Positions 48,253-56,761 of a DNA stretch of 58,937 nucleotides are shown piece after piece; within the stretch, counting starts at the first letter, position 1, and each line of letters opens with the position of its first letter. The stretch is taken from NCBI GenBank assembly GCA_024103385.1, contig JAGFIT010000067.1, forward strand, positions 1 through 58,937, given 5' to 3'. Under the pieces are notes generated by a model that did not search any database, was not told the origin of the DNA, and saw nothing but the letters and a program-made list of their open reading frames with translations. Made by a program: the position numbers and the translations under genes. This stretch comes from Vicingus serpentipes (GTDB lineage: Bacteria > Bacteroidota > Bacteroidia > Flavobacteriales_E > Vicingaceae).

Positions 48253-48563
48253 GCGTATTTCATCCCCCCTCAATTCCATTCCTGACGAAATGCAATGAAG
48301 ATCAGGAATCCAGAAACAAATAAACAATCTATATTGTGGATCTCTTATGTCCGCTATCGCTGCCTAAGGGATGAAGCATGGAAAGAGATGTAAATAAGTA
48401 AGAAAATGATTTTCCTAATCATTCTATTTTGTCATGCTGAATAAAATTTATAGAATTCGCTCAAAGCGGATTCGTAATAAATGCAATGAAGCATCTAAAT
48501 TGGATACTCCATTTTGTTTTATACCCATACTAACGTATGGATAAAACTTCATTAAGTATGACA
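48253..48563. repeat. 311-base intergenic region with decayed palindromic repeats
   Basis: No gene is seen. It contains a perfect 8-bp hairpin ATTCCTGA/TCAGGAAT (48278-48309), a GTCATGCTGAA unit (about 48431-48441) with GAATTCGCT/AGCGGATTC (48453-48473), and a GCATCTAAATTGG unit near 48491. These are degraded copies of the dispersed repeat also present at 16912, 39610 and 56641. It separates convergent genes. Confidence 0.65.
48516..48547 (-). terminator. Hairpin 16 bases after leuB, possible terminator of the leu operon
   Basis: GTTTTATACCCATAC (48516-48530) and GTATGGATAAAAC (48535-48547) pair as 6 bp plus 7 bp around a two-base bulge, loop TAAC. No long T run follows on the minus strand, so it may be a processing or stabilising stem rather than a strict terminator. 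Confidence 0.5.
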
Positions 48564-49679
48564 TTAAATAATACAATTCTTAGAATCCTTCATGTATTTT
48601 TTATTCAATTGCACATCTCCTTTTTCCTCTATGTGGTAAGCAATTAAATCACCTACTGTAGAACAAGGAGAAGGATTTCCTTTATTGATATCCTCAGTTA
48701 CAACACGCTCTGTTAAAGCCCAATTAACTGCATCTCTAATTGCTTTTGCTTCTTTATGCAACTCAAAATAATCATACATCATCGCTACAGAAAGTATCGT
48801 AGCCATAGGGTTAGCAATATCTTTGCCTGCTGCTTGAGGATAAGAACCATGACAAGGTTCAAACATTCCCACTTTTTTTCCAATAGAAGAGGAAGGCAAC
48901 ATCCCTAAAGAACCTGTTAAGACACTTGCTAAATCAGAAATAATATCTCCAAACATGTTTTCTGTTAATACCACATCAAAACTAGCAGGATTAATTACCA
49001 TCTGCATTGCTGCATTATCTACATACATATATTCAACAGTTACTTCTGGGTATTTTTTTGCCATATCTTGCACCACCTTTCTCCATAACCTAGATGTTTC
49101 TAACACATTTGCTTTATCTACTAAAGTGAGTTTTTTTCTTCTCAATTTAGCAGCTTCAAAAGCCAACTTAGCAATTCTTGTTATTTCTTCCTTTGAGTAA
49201 CTACATAAATCAGAAGCGGTATTTCCGTCAGCAGAAAGTTGTTTCTCTCCAAAATAAATTCCTCCTGTTAATTCTCTATAAATTACCAGATCAACGCCTT
49301 TTAACTTTTCATTTTTTAATGGAGAAACATCCTTTAAAATATCGTAAGTATTAATCGGTCTTATGTTAGAATACAACGCTAATGCTTTTCTTAATTTTAA
49401 TAAGCCTTGCTCTGGCCTTACCTTCTTAGTAGGGTCATTGTCATATTTAGGATCGCCTATCGCCCCTAATAAAACAGCATCCGAACTTTTACATTTTGCA
49501 ATTACTTCATCAGTCAATGGTTCTCCCGTAGCATCAATACTTGCTGCACCTATCAATCCATTTGCTAATTCAAATTTATGGTTATACGTTTCATCTATTG
49601 CTTTAATCACTTTTTCTGCTTGAGCAATAACTTCTGGTCCAATTCCGTCCCCTGAAAGCACAAAAATCTTCTTGTTCAT
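48564..49679 (-). CDS. leuB: 3-isopropylmalate dehydrogenase
   Basis: 371 residues. It oxidises and decarboxylates 3-isopropylmalate with NAD+ and Mg2+. Signatures: GDGIGPEVIAQAEKV, RPEQGLLKLRKALALYSNIR with the substrate Arg residues, the conserved Lys/Asp (LVDKANVLETSRLWR, MFGDIISDLASVLTGSLGML) and EPCHGSYPQAAGKDIANPMA. Last gene of the leu operon. Confidence 0.97.
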   Translation of the reverse strand: MNKKIFVLSGDGIGPEVIAQAEKVIKAIDETYNHKFELANGLIGAASIDATGEPLTDEVIAKCKSSDAVLLGAIGDPKYDNDPTKKVRPEQGLLKLRKALALYSNIRPINTYDILKDVSPLKNEKLKGVDLVIYRELTGGIYFGEKQLSADGNTASDLCSYSKEEITRIAKLAFEAAKLRRKKLTLVDKANVLETSRLWRKVVQDMAKKYPEVTVEYMYVDNAAMQMVINPASFDVVLTENMFGDIISDLASVLTGSLGMLPSSSIGKKVGMFEPCHGSYPQAAGKDIANPMATILSVAMMYDYFELHKEAKAIRDAVNWALTERVVTEDINKGNPSPCSTVGDLIAYHIEEKGDVQLNKKYMKDSKNCII

Positions 49680-49689
49680 AATTCGGTTT

Positions 49690-50268
49690 TTAATAATTAG
49701 CTACTTCAAATGCTGCAATTTCATCGCGCATATTAATTAAATATTGTATCTCATCTACCCCTTCCATCAAACATTTTTTCTTAAATGGTGGAACATCAAA
49801 CGTGGTATTGAAATCAATTACTTCTACTTTTACTGTTTGACTTTCTAAGTCAATTGTAATTTCTCCAGATGGATTTTCTAAAAAGTAATCCATTAACACC
49901 CTTAATTCTTCTGCTGAAACTTCAATAGGTAACACTCCATTATTGTACAAGTTTCCTTTATGAATATCTGCAAACTGAGAGGAAATAACGGATTGAATTC
50001 CGTAATCAGCAATGCCCCAAGCAGCATGTTCTCTTGACGAACCACATCCAAAATTATTTCCTCCAATAATTACTTTTGCTCCTTCTCTTGCTGGATTATT
50101 CAATTCAAAACTAGGATTAGGTGTATATCCTTCTACATACCTCCAATTGTACAATAAATTTTTTCCATACCCTTCTTTGGTTGTTAACTTTAGAAACTGA
50201 GCAGGCATTAACTGATCAGTATCTATGTTCTCAATATCAATAGGGATTACTTTACTTTGTATTTTCAT
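49690..50268 (-). CDS. leuD: 3-isopropylmalate dehydratase small subunit
   Basis: 192 residues; the swivelling domain that completes the LeuC active site. NIDTDQLMPAQFLK and GGNNFGCGSSREHAAWGIAD are diagnostic. Ten bases to leuB and one base after leuC. Confidence 0.97.
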   Translation of the reverse strand: MKIQSKVIPIDIENIDTDQLMPAQFLKLTTKEGYGKNLLYNWRYVEGYTPNPSFELNNPAREGAKVIIGGNNFGCGSSREHAAWGIADYGIQSVISSQFADIHKGNLYNNGVLPIEVSAEELRVLMDYFLENPSGEITIDLESQTVKVEVIDFNTTFDVPPFKKKCLMEGVDEIQYLINMRDEIAAFEVANY

Positions 50269-50269
50269 C

Positions 50270-51631
50270 TTAATTTAAAAATTTAGTGGGATCCGTAACT
50301 ACCCCTTCAATTGCCGAAGCTGCTGCAGTGATTGGGCTAGCTAACAACGTTCTTGCTCCAGTTCCTTGTCTTCCTTCAAAGTTTCGATTAGAGGTAGATA
50401 CGCAAATTGCTCCCGCAGGAATTTTATCTTCATTCATTGCTAAACAAGCTGAACACCCTGGTTCTCTAAACTCAAAACCAGCATCTATAAAAATTTTATC
50501 TAACCCTTCTTTAATCGCATCTTCTCTTACTTTCATTGAGCCAGGAACTACCCACACATTTACATGATCCGCTTTTTTACGGCCTTTAGCAATGGAAGCT
50601 ACAGCTCTCAAATCTTCAATTCGTCCATTGGTACAACTACCAATAAAAACATAATCCACTTTCTGTTCATTAATAGCATCAGTTCCATTAAAGCCCATGT
50701 ACTTTTTTGCTTTATCTGTAATAAATTGGGCATCGGCTATTTTCCCACTAATCTTAATTCCTGTATCTGGTGCTGTACCAACAGTCACCATCGGGTAAAT
50801 ATTCGCTGCATCAAATATGACTTCTTTGTCATATTTTGCCCCCTTATCAGTATTCAAGGCCTTCCATTCTGCAATTTTTTCAGGAGAAATAGCTACTCTA
50901 GATGTGACATAGTTAATCGTAGTATCATCTATTCCAACCAGTCCTCCTCTTGCTCCCATTTCAATACTCATGTTACATACCGTCATTCTTCCTTCCATTG
51001 ACATTTCTGAAAAAACTTCTCCGCAATATTCCACAAAATAACCTGTTCCACCCTCGGTACCTAATTGAGATATAATGTATAAAGTAACGTCTTTGGGAGT
51101 TACTCCTTTATTTAGCTTTCCATTTACCTCCACCTTCATTGTTTTTGGTCGGTTCAACACCAAGCATTGCGAGGCCAATACTTGCTCCACTTGAGAAGTC
51201 CCTATTCCAAAAGCAATTGTTCCAAAAGCACCATGTGTTGATGTGTGGCTATCTCCACAAACAATAGTCATCCCTGGTTGCGTTTTCCCTAAATCTGGAC
51301 CGATAACATGTACAATTCCTTGGTTTTTATGTCCGATACCAAATAACTCCACCCCAAACTCTTCACAATTTTTTGTCAACTCTTTTACTTGATGAGCAGA
51401 CTCCTGATCTTTTATTGGTAAATGCTGATTAATAGTAGGCACATTATGGTCTGCTGTTGCCATTGTCCTATCAGGACGAAATACACTAACACCTCTACTT
51501 TTCAAACCATTAAAGGCTTGAGGACTGGTTACTTCATGAATAAACTGTTGATCAATAAAAAGAATATCTACTTCATCCGTAATACTTTTTACCACATGTT
51601 TATCCCAAATTTTATCAAATAATGTCTTCAT
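50270..51631 (-). CDS. leuC: 3-isopropylmalate dehydratase large subunit
   Basis: 453 residues. It isomerises 2- to 3-isopropylmalate with a [4Fe-4S] cluster. Cluster cysteines are visible in VFIGSCTNGRIEDLRAVASI and in EPGCSACLAMNEDKI; the VCGDSHTSTHGAFGTIAFGI block holds the substrate Ser and His residues. One base to leuD, three bases after leuA. Confidence 0.97.
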   Translation of the reverse strand: MKTLFDKIWDKHVVKSITDEVDILFIDQQFIHEVTSPQAFNGLKSRGVSVFRPDRTMATADHNVPTINQHLPIKDQESAHQVKELTKNCEEFGVELFGIGHKNQGIVHVIGPDLGKTQPGMTIVCGDSHTSTHGAFGTIAFGIGTSQVEQVLASQCLVLNRPKTMKVEVNGKLNKGVTPKDVTLYIISQLGTEGGTGYFVEYCGEVFSEMSMEGRMTVCNMSIEMGARGGLVGIDDTTINYVTSRVAISPEKIAEWKALNTDKGAKYDKEVIFDAANIYPMVTVGTAPDTGIKISGKIADAQFITDKAKKYMGFNGTDAINEQKVDYVFIGSCTNGRIEDLRAVASIAKGRKKADHVNVWVVPGSMKVREDAIKEGLDKIFIDAGFEFREPGCSACLAMNEDKIPAGAICVSTSNRNFEGRQGTGARTLLASPITAAASAIEGVVTDPTKFLN

Positions 51632-51634
51632 ATT

Positions 51635-52786
51635 TTATGCCTCTACTTTTTCAAACAATTCAATCAAATGCGCATCTTCAATGTTTCTAACCTTATCAGC
51701 AACCTCTAAAAATCGTTCATAAGATTCATTCAACTCTTCAACGGATAAATTATATCCTAACTTTTTAGCATGAAAATTTAAAGCTGCTCTACCACTCCTT
51801 GCTGTCAATACAATTTCAGATCCCAAAGCTCCAACATCAGCAGGGTCTATAATTTCATACGTTTCTCTATTTTTCAGTACTCCATCTTGGTGTATTCCTG
51901 AAGAATGGGCAAAAGCATTAGATCCAACTATTGCTTTGTTCGGTTGCACTGGCATTCTCATTTTTTCTTCAATCAATTTACTCATTGAAGTCAACATTTT
52001 AGAATCTATTCGATGTGTTAGTGCTATCTCCTTATGTTGTTTTAAAATCATCGCAACTTCTTCCAAAGAAGTATTCCCTGCCCTTTCACCTATGCCATTA
52101 ATCGTACATTCTACCTGACGTGCACCTGCAATAACACCTGCAATACTATTTGCTGTTGCTAACCCCAAATCATTATGGCAATGAGTAGATAAAATGGCTT
52201 TATCGATATTCGGAACATTATTCATTAAATATTCAATTTTTGCTGCATATTGATGTGGCAAACAATAACCTGTTGTGTCAGGAATATTAATTATCGTTGC
52301 TCCTGCATTAATCATTGCCTCAGTAACTCTTGCTAAATACTCATTTTCGGTTCTTCCTGCATCTTCCGCATAAAATTCTACTTCTGGGACTAAATTTCTT
52401 GCAAACTTAACAGCCTTTACTCCTCGTTCAATAACATCTTCACGTGTTGTTTTCAACTTGTCTTTTACATGGCTATCAGAAGTTCCTATTCCTGTATGAA
52501 TTCTTCCATGAACAGCATCTTTTAATGCCTGAGCAGCAACAGTAATATCATTCTCTACAGCTCTTGTTAAGCCACAGACTGTTGCATTTTTAATTGATTT
52601 TGCTATCAATTCCACTGCCTTAAAATCTCCCGGACTAGAAACTGGAAATCCCGCTTCAATAATATCTACTCCTAATAACTCTAGCTCTTTAGCAATTAAT
52701 AATTTTTCAGGAATATCCAATTGGCACCCTGGAACTTGTTCTCCATCTCTAAGTGTGGTATCGAAAAAATGTAATTTATCAGCCAT
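51635..52786 (-). CDS. leuA: 2-isopropylmalate synthase, short form without regulatory domain
   Basis: 383 residues. It condenses acetyl-CoA with 2-oxoisovalerate. [13 protein letters not shown], the metal-binding [14 protein letters not shown] and GAGN-type [14 protein letters not shown] are intact, so the TIM-barrel and linker domains are complete. The C-terminal LeuA dimer (leucine-sensing) domain of about 120-130 residues found in E. coli LeuA is absent, which suggests no classical feedback by leucine. It is a true short form: the gene ends cleanly three bases before leuC. First gene of the operon. Confidence 0.95.
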   Translation of the reverse strand: MADKLHFFDTTLRDGEQVPGCQLDIPEKLLIAKELELLGVDIIEAGFPVSSPGDFKAVELIAKSIKNATVCGLTRAVENDITVAAQALKDAVHGRIHTGIGTSDSHVKDKLKTTREDVIERGVKAVKFARNLVPEVEFYAEDAGRTENEYLARVTEAMINAGATIINIPDTTGYCLPHQYAAKIEYLMNNVPNIDKAILSTHCHNDLGLATANSIAGVIAGARQVECTINGIGERAGNTSLEEVAMILKQHKEIALTHRIDSKMLTSMSKLIEEKMRMPVQPNKAIVGSNAFAHSSGIHQDGVLKNRETYEIIDPADVGALGSEIVLTARSGRAALNFHAKKLGYNLSVEELNESYERFLEVADKVRNIEDAHLIELFEKVEA

Positions 52787-52834
52787 AACTATTTCTACGT
52801 TTTGTTATTTATGATTCAAAATTCCTATAAATAC

Positions 52835-52848
52835 TTTCAAAATTGAAA
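52835..52848. promoter_or_regulatory. Small palindrome in the leuA upstream region
   Basis: TTTCAA-AA-TTGAAA is a perfect 6-bp dyad 49 bases upstream of leuA, in the divergent spacer with the next gene. It could be an operator, but there is no second line of evidence. Confidence 0.2.
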
Positions 52849-52936
52849 TAATTATGTTTAACTTCACTTTTCTCTAATTAATATTATCAATACATAACAC
52901 ATTAATAATAAACCTTATATATAATTTTTAATTCAC

Positions 52937-54484
52937 GTGTCCAACCAACTATCATATCAGCTTTTTGAGCTAATAAAGACCCTTTCTAAATCAGAAAAGC
53001 GATATTTTAAGTTATACGCTAAAAGGAATCTCACTGAAAAAGAACTCGTTTTTATTCAATTATTTGATGTGATTGATAAGATGGATCAATATGAGGAGAA
53101 AAAAATCACTCAAAAATTTCCAACTCTTCAAGGAAGTTTAATATCCAATCACAAAGCTAACCTGTACGAGAAATTATTAATGAGTTTAAGACTACTGAAG
53201 CACAGCACACCAGGAATCAGAGTAAAAGAACTCATCAGTTTTTCTGATGTATTGCTACAAAAAGGATTGCACTTTCAAAGCTTAAATCAACTACAAAAAG
53301 CCAAAAAACTTGCAGGAACTTATCATCTTAACATCTTAAAATTAGAAATTATCGAGTTTGAAAAACAAATCGAAGCCAGCTACATTACAAGAAGTCACCA
53401 GCAAAGAGCAAAAGAGTTAAGTGATGAATCCAACCAAATTCGAGAGCTAATTAAAACGGAAGGGAAATGGTCTAATCTTGCCTTAAAAATGTATGATTAT
53501 TACCTTAAGTTTGGTCACATCAAAAACAAAAATGACTTATCACAGATAACTGCATTCTTCGAATCAAGACTTCCCGGAGAAACTGTTTATGAACTCTCTT
53601 TTTATGGGAAAATTTACAAATCCCAAAGCTACGTTTGGTTCCATTACATTACTCAGAATTTTGTAGAGTGTTATAAGCACTCCCTCAACTGGATCAACAC
53701 TTTTAATGATGTTCCAGCAATGAAAATCAACGAAGTAGACTTATACATGAAGGGGCTCCACAATTGTCTCTCTGCTTTGTTTTATTGTGATGATGCTATT
53801 CGTTTTAAAAGAAACCTAGAGTTATTAGAAAAATTCATCGCTAACAATCAATCCTCTTTTAATAACAACCAAAAAATTTTAGCTTTTATTTATTTTGAAA
53901 CCGCAAAGCTTAATCTCTTTTTCTTAGAGGGGAAATTTACTGAAGGAGCAAAATATACGATTGAATTGGCTGAAAAATTAAAAATTTACGAAAAACACAT
54001 CGATATATCTCGTGTACTTACTTTCAATTATAAAATTGCATGCTTAAAATTTGGTAGCGATGATTATAAAGGAGCCATCAAACATTTAAATTTCATCATC
54101 AATCACCCTGAATTAAGTCTAAGAGAAGACATCCAATCTTTTGCTAGAATACTTAATTTAATTGCACACTATGAGCTAGGCAATGATGAATTGCTAGAAT
54201 ATCAAGTAAAAAGCACTTATAAATTCTTGCTCAAGTTAGAAGATATGGGAAAAGTACAAACTGCTGTATTTGAGTTTTTAAAAAAATCGGTTGATGTCAA
54301 TGAAGAACAACTTACCCCTTCCTTTATTGAATTAAAAAACAAATTAGATAGCATCCTAGAAGATGAACATGAAAGAAGACCTACCCTTTATTTGGATATT
54401 ATTTCCTGGTTAGAAAGTAAAATCAACAATTGTTCTGTCGAACAGGTTATACGGCAAAAAAAACTGGCCAACATGAACAAATAA
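52937..54484 (+). CDS. Helical repeat protein of unknown function
   Basis: 515 residues, no signal peptide or membrane segment. The first 100 residues (LFELIKTLSKSEKRYFKLYA) are a conserved opening block seen in Bacteroidota hypothetical proteins; the remainder is all-helical and looks TPR-like (LNQLQKAKKLAGTYHLNILK, FGSDDYKGAIKHLNFIINHP). It may be a scaffold or regulator; I do not recognise a named family. The start is GTG at 52937; the next in-frame ATG is at about residue 50 and would remove the conserved block. It is divergent from leuA. Confidence 0.7.
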   Translation: MSNQLSYQLFELIKTLSKSEKRYFKLYAKRNLTEKELVFIQLFDVIDKMDQYEEKKITQKFPTLQGSLISNHKANLYEKLLMSLRLLKHSTPGIRVKELISFSDVLLQKGLHFQSLNQLQKAKKLAGTYHLNILKLEIIEFEKQIEASYITRSHQQRAKELSDESNQIRELIKTEGKWSNLALKMYDYYLKFGHIKNKNDLSQITAFFESRLPGETVYELSFYGKIYKSQSYVWFHYITQNFVECYKHSLNWINTFNDVPAMKINEVDLYMKGLHNCLSALFYCDDAIRFKRNLELLEKFIANNQSSFNNNQKILAFIYFETAKLNLFFLEGKFTEGAKYTIELAEKLKIYEKHIDISRVLTFNYKIACLKFGSDDYKGAIKHLNFIINHPELSLREDIQSFARILNLIAHYELGNDELLEYQVKSTYKFLLKLEDMGKVQTAVFEFLKKSVDVNEEQLTPSFIELKNKLDSILEDEHERRPTLYLDIISWLESKINNCSVEQVIRQKKLANMNK

Positions 54485-54539
54485 TCTAGTATGGAATAAA
54501 GGCCTGCAACAAAACAATAGCTACGGTGTGATGGGATGT

Positions 54540-54628
54540 GCACGAAATGTGCGAAATATAAAATAATTAAGACTAGGAAATGCGTAAGCCTTGCGCGAAA
54601 AAAATTATTTTATATTTGGATTTCGTGC
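54540..54628. repeat. Nested 89-bp palindrome upstream of grpE
   Basis: Outer arms GCACGAAAT (54540-54548) and ATTTCGTGC (54620-54628) are perfect over 9 bp. After a small asymmetric bulge (GTGCG against GG) come inner arms AAATATAAAATAATT (54554-54568) and AATTATTTTATATTT (54603-54617), perfect over 15 bp. The apical loop holds a third, near-perfect palindrome GCGTAAGCCTTGCGC. The whole could extrude as a cruciform or fold as a long RNA hairpin. Confidence 0.85.
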
Positions 54629-54639
54629 TTGACTTTTTC

Positions 54640-54689
54640 GTTCTTTGGAGTTTATACTGAGCTAAGCCGAAGTATCAAGAAAAAAGAAC
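54640..54689. repeat. Second hairpin with dispersed-repeat wording
   Basis: GTTCTTT (54640-54646) and AAAGAAC (54683-54689) enclose TTTATACTGAGCTAAGCCGA AGTATC (split here), a variant of the CTGAG..CCGAAG repeat family found elsewhere in the window. Confidence 0.6.
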
Positions 54690-54809
54690 AAAGAAAATAT
54701 TGAGAACCCCAAGAAATAATAACCTAAAACTTAGATTTTTAAAACACAACCTCTGCTATTTTTTCCGCCTTTTTTAACGCTCAAAATAATTTACTGTCAT
54801 TATGACCTA

Positions 54810-54834
54810 AATACAATCATTGGTTGTATTTTTG
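54810..54834 (+). promoter_or_regulatory. Promoter element of grpE with overlapping dyad
   Basis: TATTTTTG (54827-54834) fits the TAnnTTTG -7 box. The dyad AATACAA (54810-54816) / TTGTATT (54824-54830), perfect over 7 bp, overlaps it and could be a repressor site or chance. It is not the CIRCE/HrcA element. The ATG is 36 bases downstream. Confidence 0.45.
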
Positions 54835-54869
54835 CCAACTGAATTTTCAAAATCATAAACTGATATCGT

Positions 54870-55418
54870 ATGAGTAAGAAAGAAGAAAAACAAGAAGAAG
54901 AAATTAATACAGAAGAGCAACAAGAACAAGTTGAAACTTCATCAGAAAATGATCAACAGGAATTAACTCCAGAGGAAGATTTAGAAGCTAAAGTAAAAGA
55001 AGCAACTGACAAGTATTTACGCCTGTATTCTGAATTTGACAACTTTAGGAAACGTACTCAAAAAGAAAAAATAGAACTCTACAAAACTGCTGGAGAAGAC
55101 GTTATATCTGCTATTCTACCAGTAATGGATGATTTTGAACGTGCTCAAAAAGCAATGGAAGAATCTGACGATATTCAAGGAGTAAAAGATGGAATTAAAT
55201 TAATCCATGATAAACTCGTTAACATCTTAAAACAAAAAGGATTAGAAGCTGTTGAATCTGCCATTGGAAAAGATTTTGATGTAGAAAATCATGAAGCCAT
55301 CACACAAATACCTGCACCTACAGAAAAGGAAAAAGGAAAAGTATTAGATGAAGTAGAAAGAGGATACCAATTAAACGGGAAAATTATCCGATATGCTAAA
55401 GTGGTAGTTGGGCAGTAA
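54870..55418 (+). CDS. grpE: Nucleotide exchange factor GrpE
   Basis: 182 residues. A Glu/Gln-rich disordered N terminus, a long coiled coil (KEATDKYLRLYSEFDNFRKR) and the C-terminal beta domain (AIGKDFDVENHEAITQIPAP, VLDEVERGYQLNGKIIRYAK) are all present. It releases ADP from DnaK. It lies 79 bases before dnaJ; dnaK itself is not in the window. Confidence 0.97.
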   Translation: MSKKEEKQEEEINTEEQQEQVETSSENDQQELTPEEDLEAKVKEATDKYLRLYSEFDNFRKRTQKEKIELYKTAGEDVISAILPVMDDFERAQKAMEESDDIQGVKDGIKLIHDKLVNILKQKGLEAVESAIGKDFDVENHEAITQIPAPTEKEKGKVLDEVERGYQLNGKIIRYAKVVVGQ

Positions 55419-55497
55419 AACAATTTGATAATGTATTAATTTGATGATTTGTCAATTAATCACTATCAACTAACCACTAAAAACTATTAACTAAACG

Positions 55498-56628
55498 ATG
55501 AGCAAAAGAGATTATTACGAAATATTAGGAGTATCAAAAGGAGCAAGTGAAGCTGAAATAAAAAAGGCTTACCGAAAGATGGCCATTAAATACCACCCTG
55601 ACAAGAATCCTGATGATAAAACTGCTGAAGAAAAATTTAAGGAAGCTGCTGAGGCTTATGAGGTGTTGAGTAACCCTGAAAAAAAACAACGGTATGATCA
55701 ATTTGGACATGCAGGAATGGGCGGTGCTGCCGGGGGTGGTTTCGGTGGTGATGGAATGAATATGGATGACATTTTCTCTCAGTTTGGTGATATTTTCGGA
55801 GGTGGTTTTAGTGGCGGAGGATTTGGCGGTGGCTTCGGAGGAGGAGGAAGAGGACGAAGGGTTCGTAAAGGAAGCAACCTAAGAGTAAGAGTAAAATTAA
55901 CACTCGAAGATATTGTTAAAGGAGTAGAGAAAAAAATTAAGGTCAACAAATTAGTTAATGCCGAAGGAGTTACTACTAAAACTTGTTCTCAATGTCAAGG
56001 TTCTGGACAAGTTACTAGAATTGCGAACACCATATTGGGACAAATGCAAACTTCATCTCCTTGTCCTTCTTGTGGTGGTGATGGAAAAACCATTGATAAA
56101 AAACCTGCTGGTGCAGATGCAGATGGCTTAATTAAAAAAGAAGAATTAATTACCATTGATATTCCTGCTGGAGTAGAAGATGGCATGCAGCTTTCTGTTA
56201 CTGGAAAAGGTAATGCTGGACCAAAAGATGGAATTCCAGGTGATTTAATTGTATTGGTGGAAGAAATTCCTCACGATACGATTAAAAGAGATGGTGTTAA
56301 CTTATTGTATGACTTATACCTCAATTTTGTAGATGCTACTTTAGGAACATCTGTTGAAATTGCAACTATAGGCGGTAAAGTGAAAATTAAAATTGATCCT
56401 GGAACCCAAAGTGGAAAAGTACTTCGATTAAAAGGAAAAGGAATTCCTAATATCCAAGGATATGGAACCGGAGATTTCTTGATTTATGTTAATGTTTGGA
56501 CTCCTCAACAAGTAAGTAAAGAGGAAAAAGCAGCTTTAGAAAAATTGAAAAAGTCCGAAAACTTTAAACCCAACCCTACCAGTAAAGACAAAGGTTTTTT
56601 TGATCGCATGAAAGATTATTTTAATTGA
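55498..56628 (+). CDS. dnaJ: Chaperone DnaJ with half zinc finger
   Basis: 376 residues. J domain with HPD ([11 protein letters not shown], about 31-36), Gly/Phe-rich linker (about 75-120), a reduced zinc region and the two C-terminal substrate-binding barrels. Only two of the four CxxCxGxG motifs are present: C163/C166 (CSQCQGSG) and C189/C192 (CPSCGGDG). The first and fourth, which together hold zinc centre I, are missing: the segment before reads [15 protein letters not shown] and the one after reads [18 protein letters not shown]. It still fits the full-length DnaJ layout rather than CbpA. Follows grpE. Confidence 0.95.
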   Translation: MSKRDYYEILGVSKGASEAEIKKAYRKMAIKYHPDKNPDDKTAEEKFKEAAEAYEVLSNPEKKQRYDQFGHAGMGGAAGGGFGGDGMNMDDIFSQFGDIFGGGFSGGGFGGGFGGGGRGRRVRKGSNLRVRVKLTLEDIVKGVEKKIKVNKLVNAEGVTTKTCSQCQGSGQVTRIANTILGQMQTSSPCPSCGGDGKTIDKKPAGADADGLIKKEELITIDIPAGVEDGMQLSVTGKGNAGPKDGIPGDLIVLVEEIPHDTIKRDGVNLLYDLYLNFVDATLGTSVEIATIGGKVKIKIDPGTQSGKVLRLKGKGIPNIQGYGTGDFLIYVNVWTPQQVSKEEKAALEKLKKSENFKPNPTSKDKGFFDRMKDYFN

Positions 56629-56640
56629 TCTTGATTTCCT

Positions 56641-56732
56641 TCGTCATCCTGAACTCGTTTCAGGATCTAGTTACTTTAGACTAAAGATGCTGAACCTGCC
56701 TGTCGGCAGACAGGATAAATTCAGCATGACGA
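56641..56732. repeat. Three-hairpin palindromic repeat between dnaJ and the UbiD-family gene
   Basis: Outer arms TCGTCAT/ATGACGA (56641-56647, 56726-56732) enclose ATCCTGA/TCAGGAT (56646-56666), ATGCTGAA/TTCAGCAT (56687-56694, 56720-56727) and inside the latter CCTGCCTG/CAGACAGG (56695-56714, one mismatch). It is the best-preserved copy of the dispersed CATxCTGAx family here. Confidence 0.8.
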
Positions 56733-56761
56733 TAATCCCTTGGTTTTATTACCTTTAACCC

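Larger units (their letters stand above)
54485..54869. other. 385-base non-coding region with two nested palindromes
   Basis: No gene was found on either strand. It opens with GCAACAAAACAATAGCTACG, a wording close to the start of attC-like site 2 (GGCAACAAAACCTATACG at 885-902), then carries the palindromes at 54540-54628 and 54640-54689, and ends with the grpE promoter. It is the largest gene-free stretch of the window. Confidence 0.6.

Noticed and set aside
51635..52786. leuA as a truncated pseudogene
   Set aside because: All catalytic blocks are intact and the stop sits three bases before leuC, so it is a normal short-form enzyme.
54700..54869. CIRCE/HrcA operator upstream of grpE-dnaJ
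   Set aside because: No TTAGCACTC-N9-GAGTGCTAA pattern is present; only the unrelated 7-bp dyad was found.
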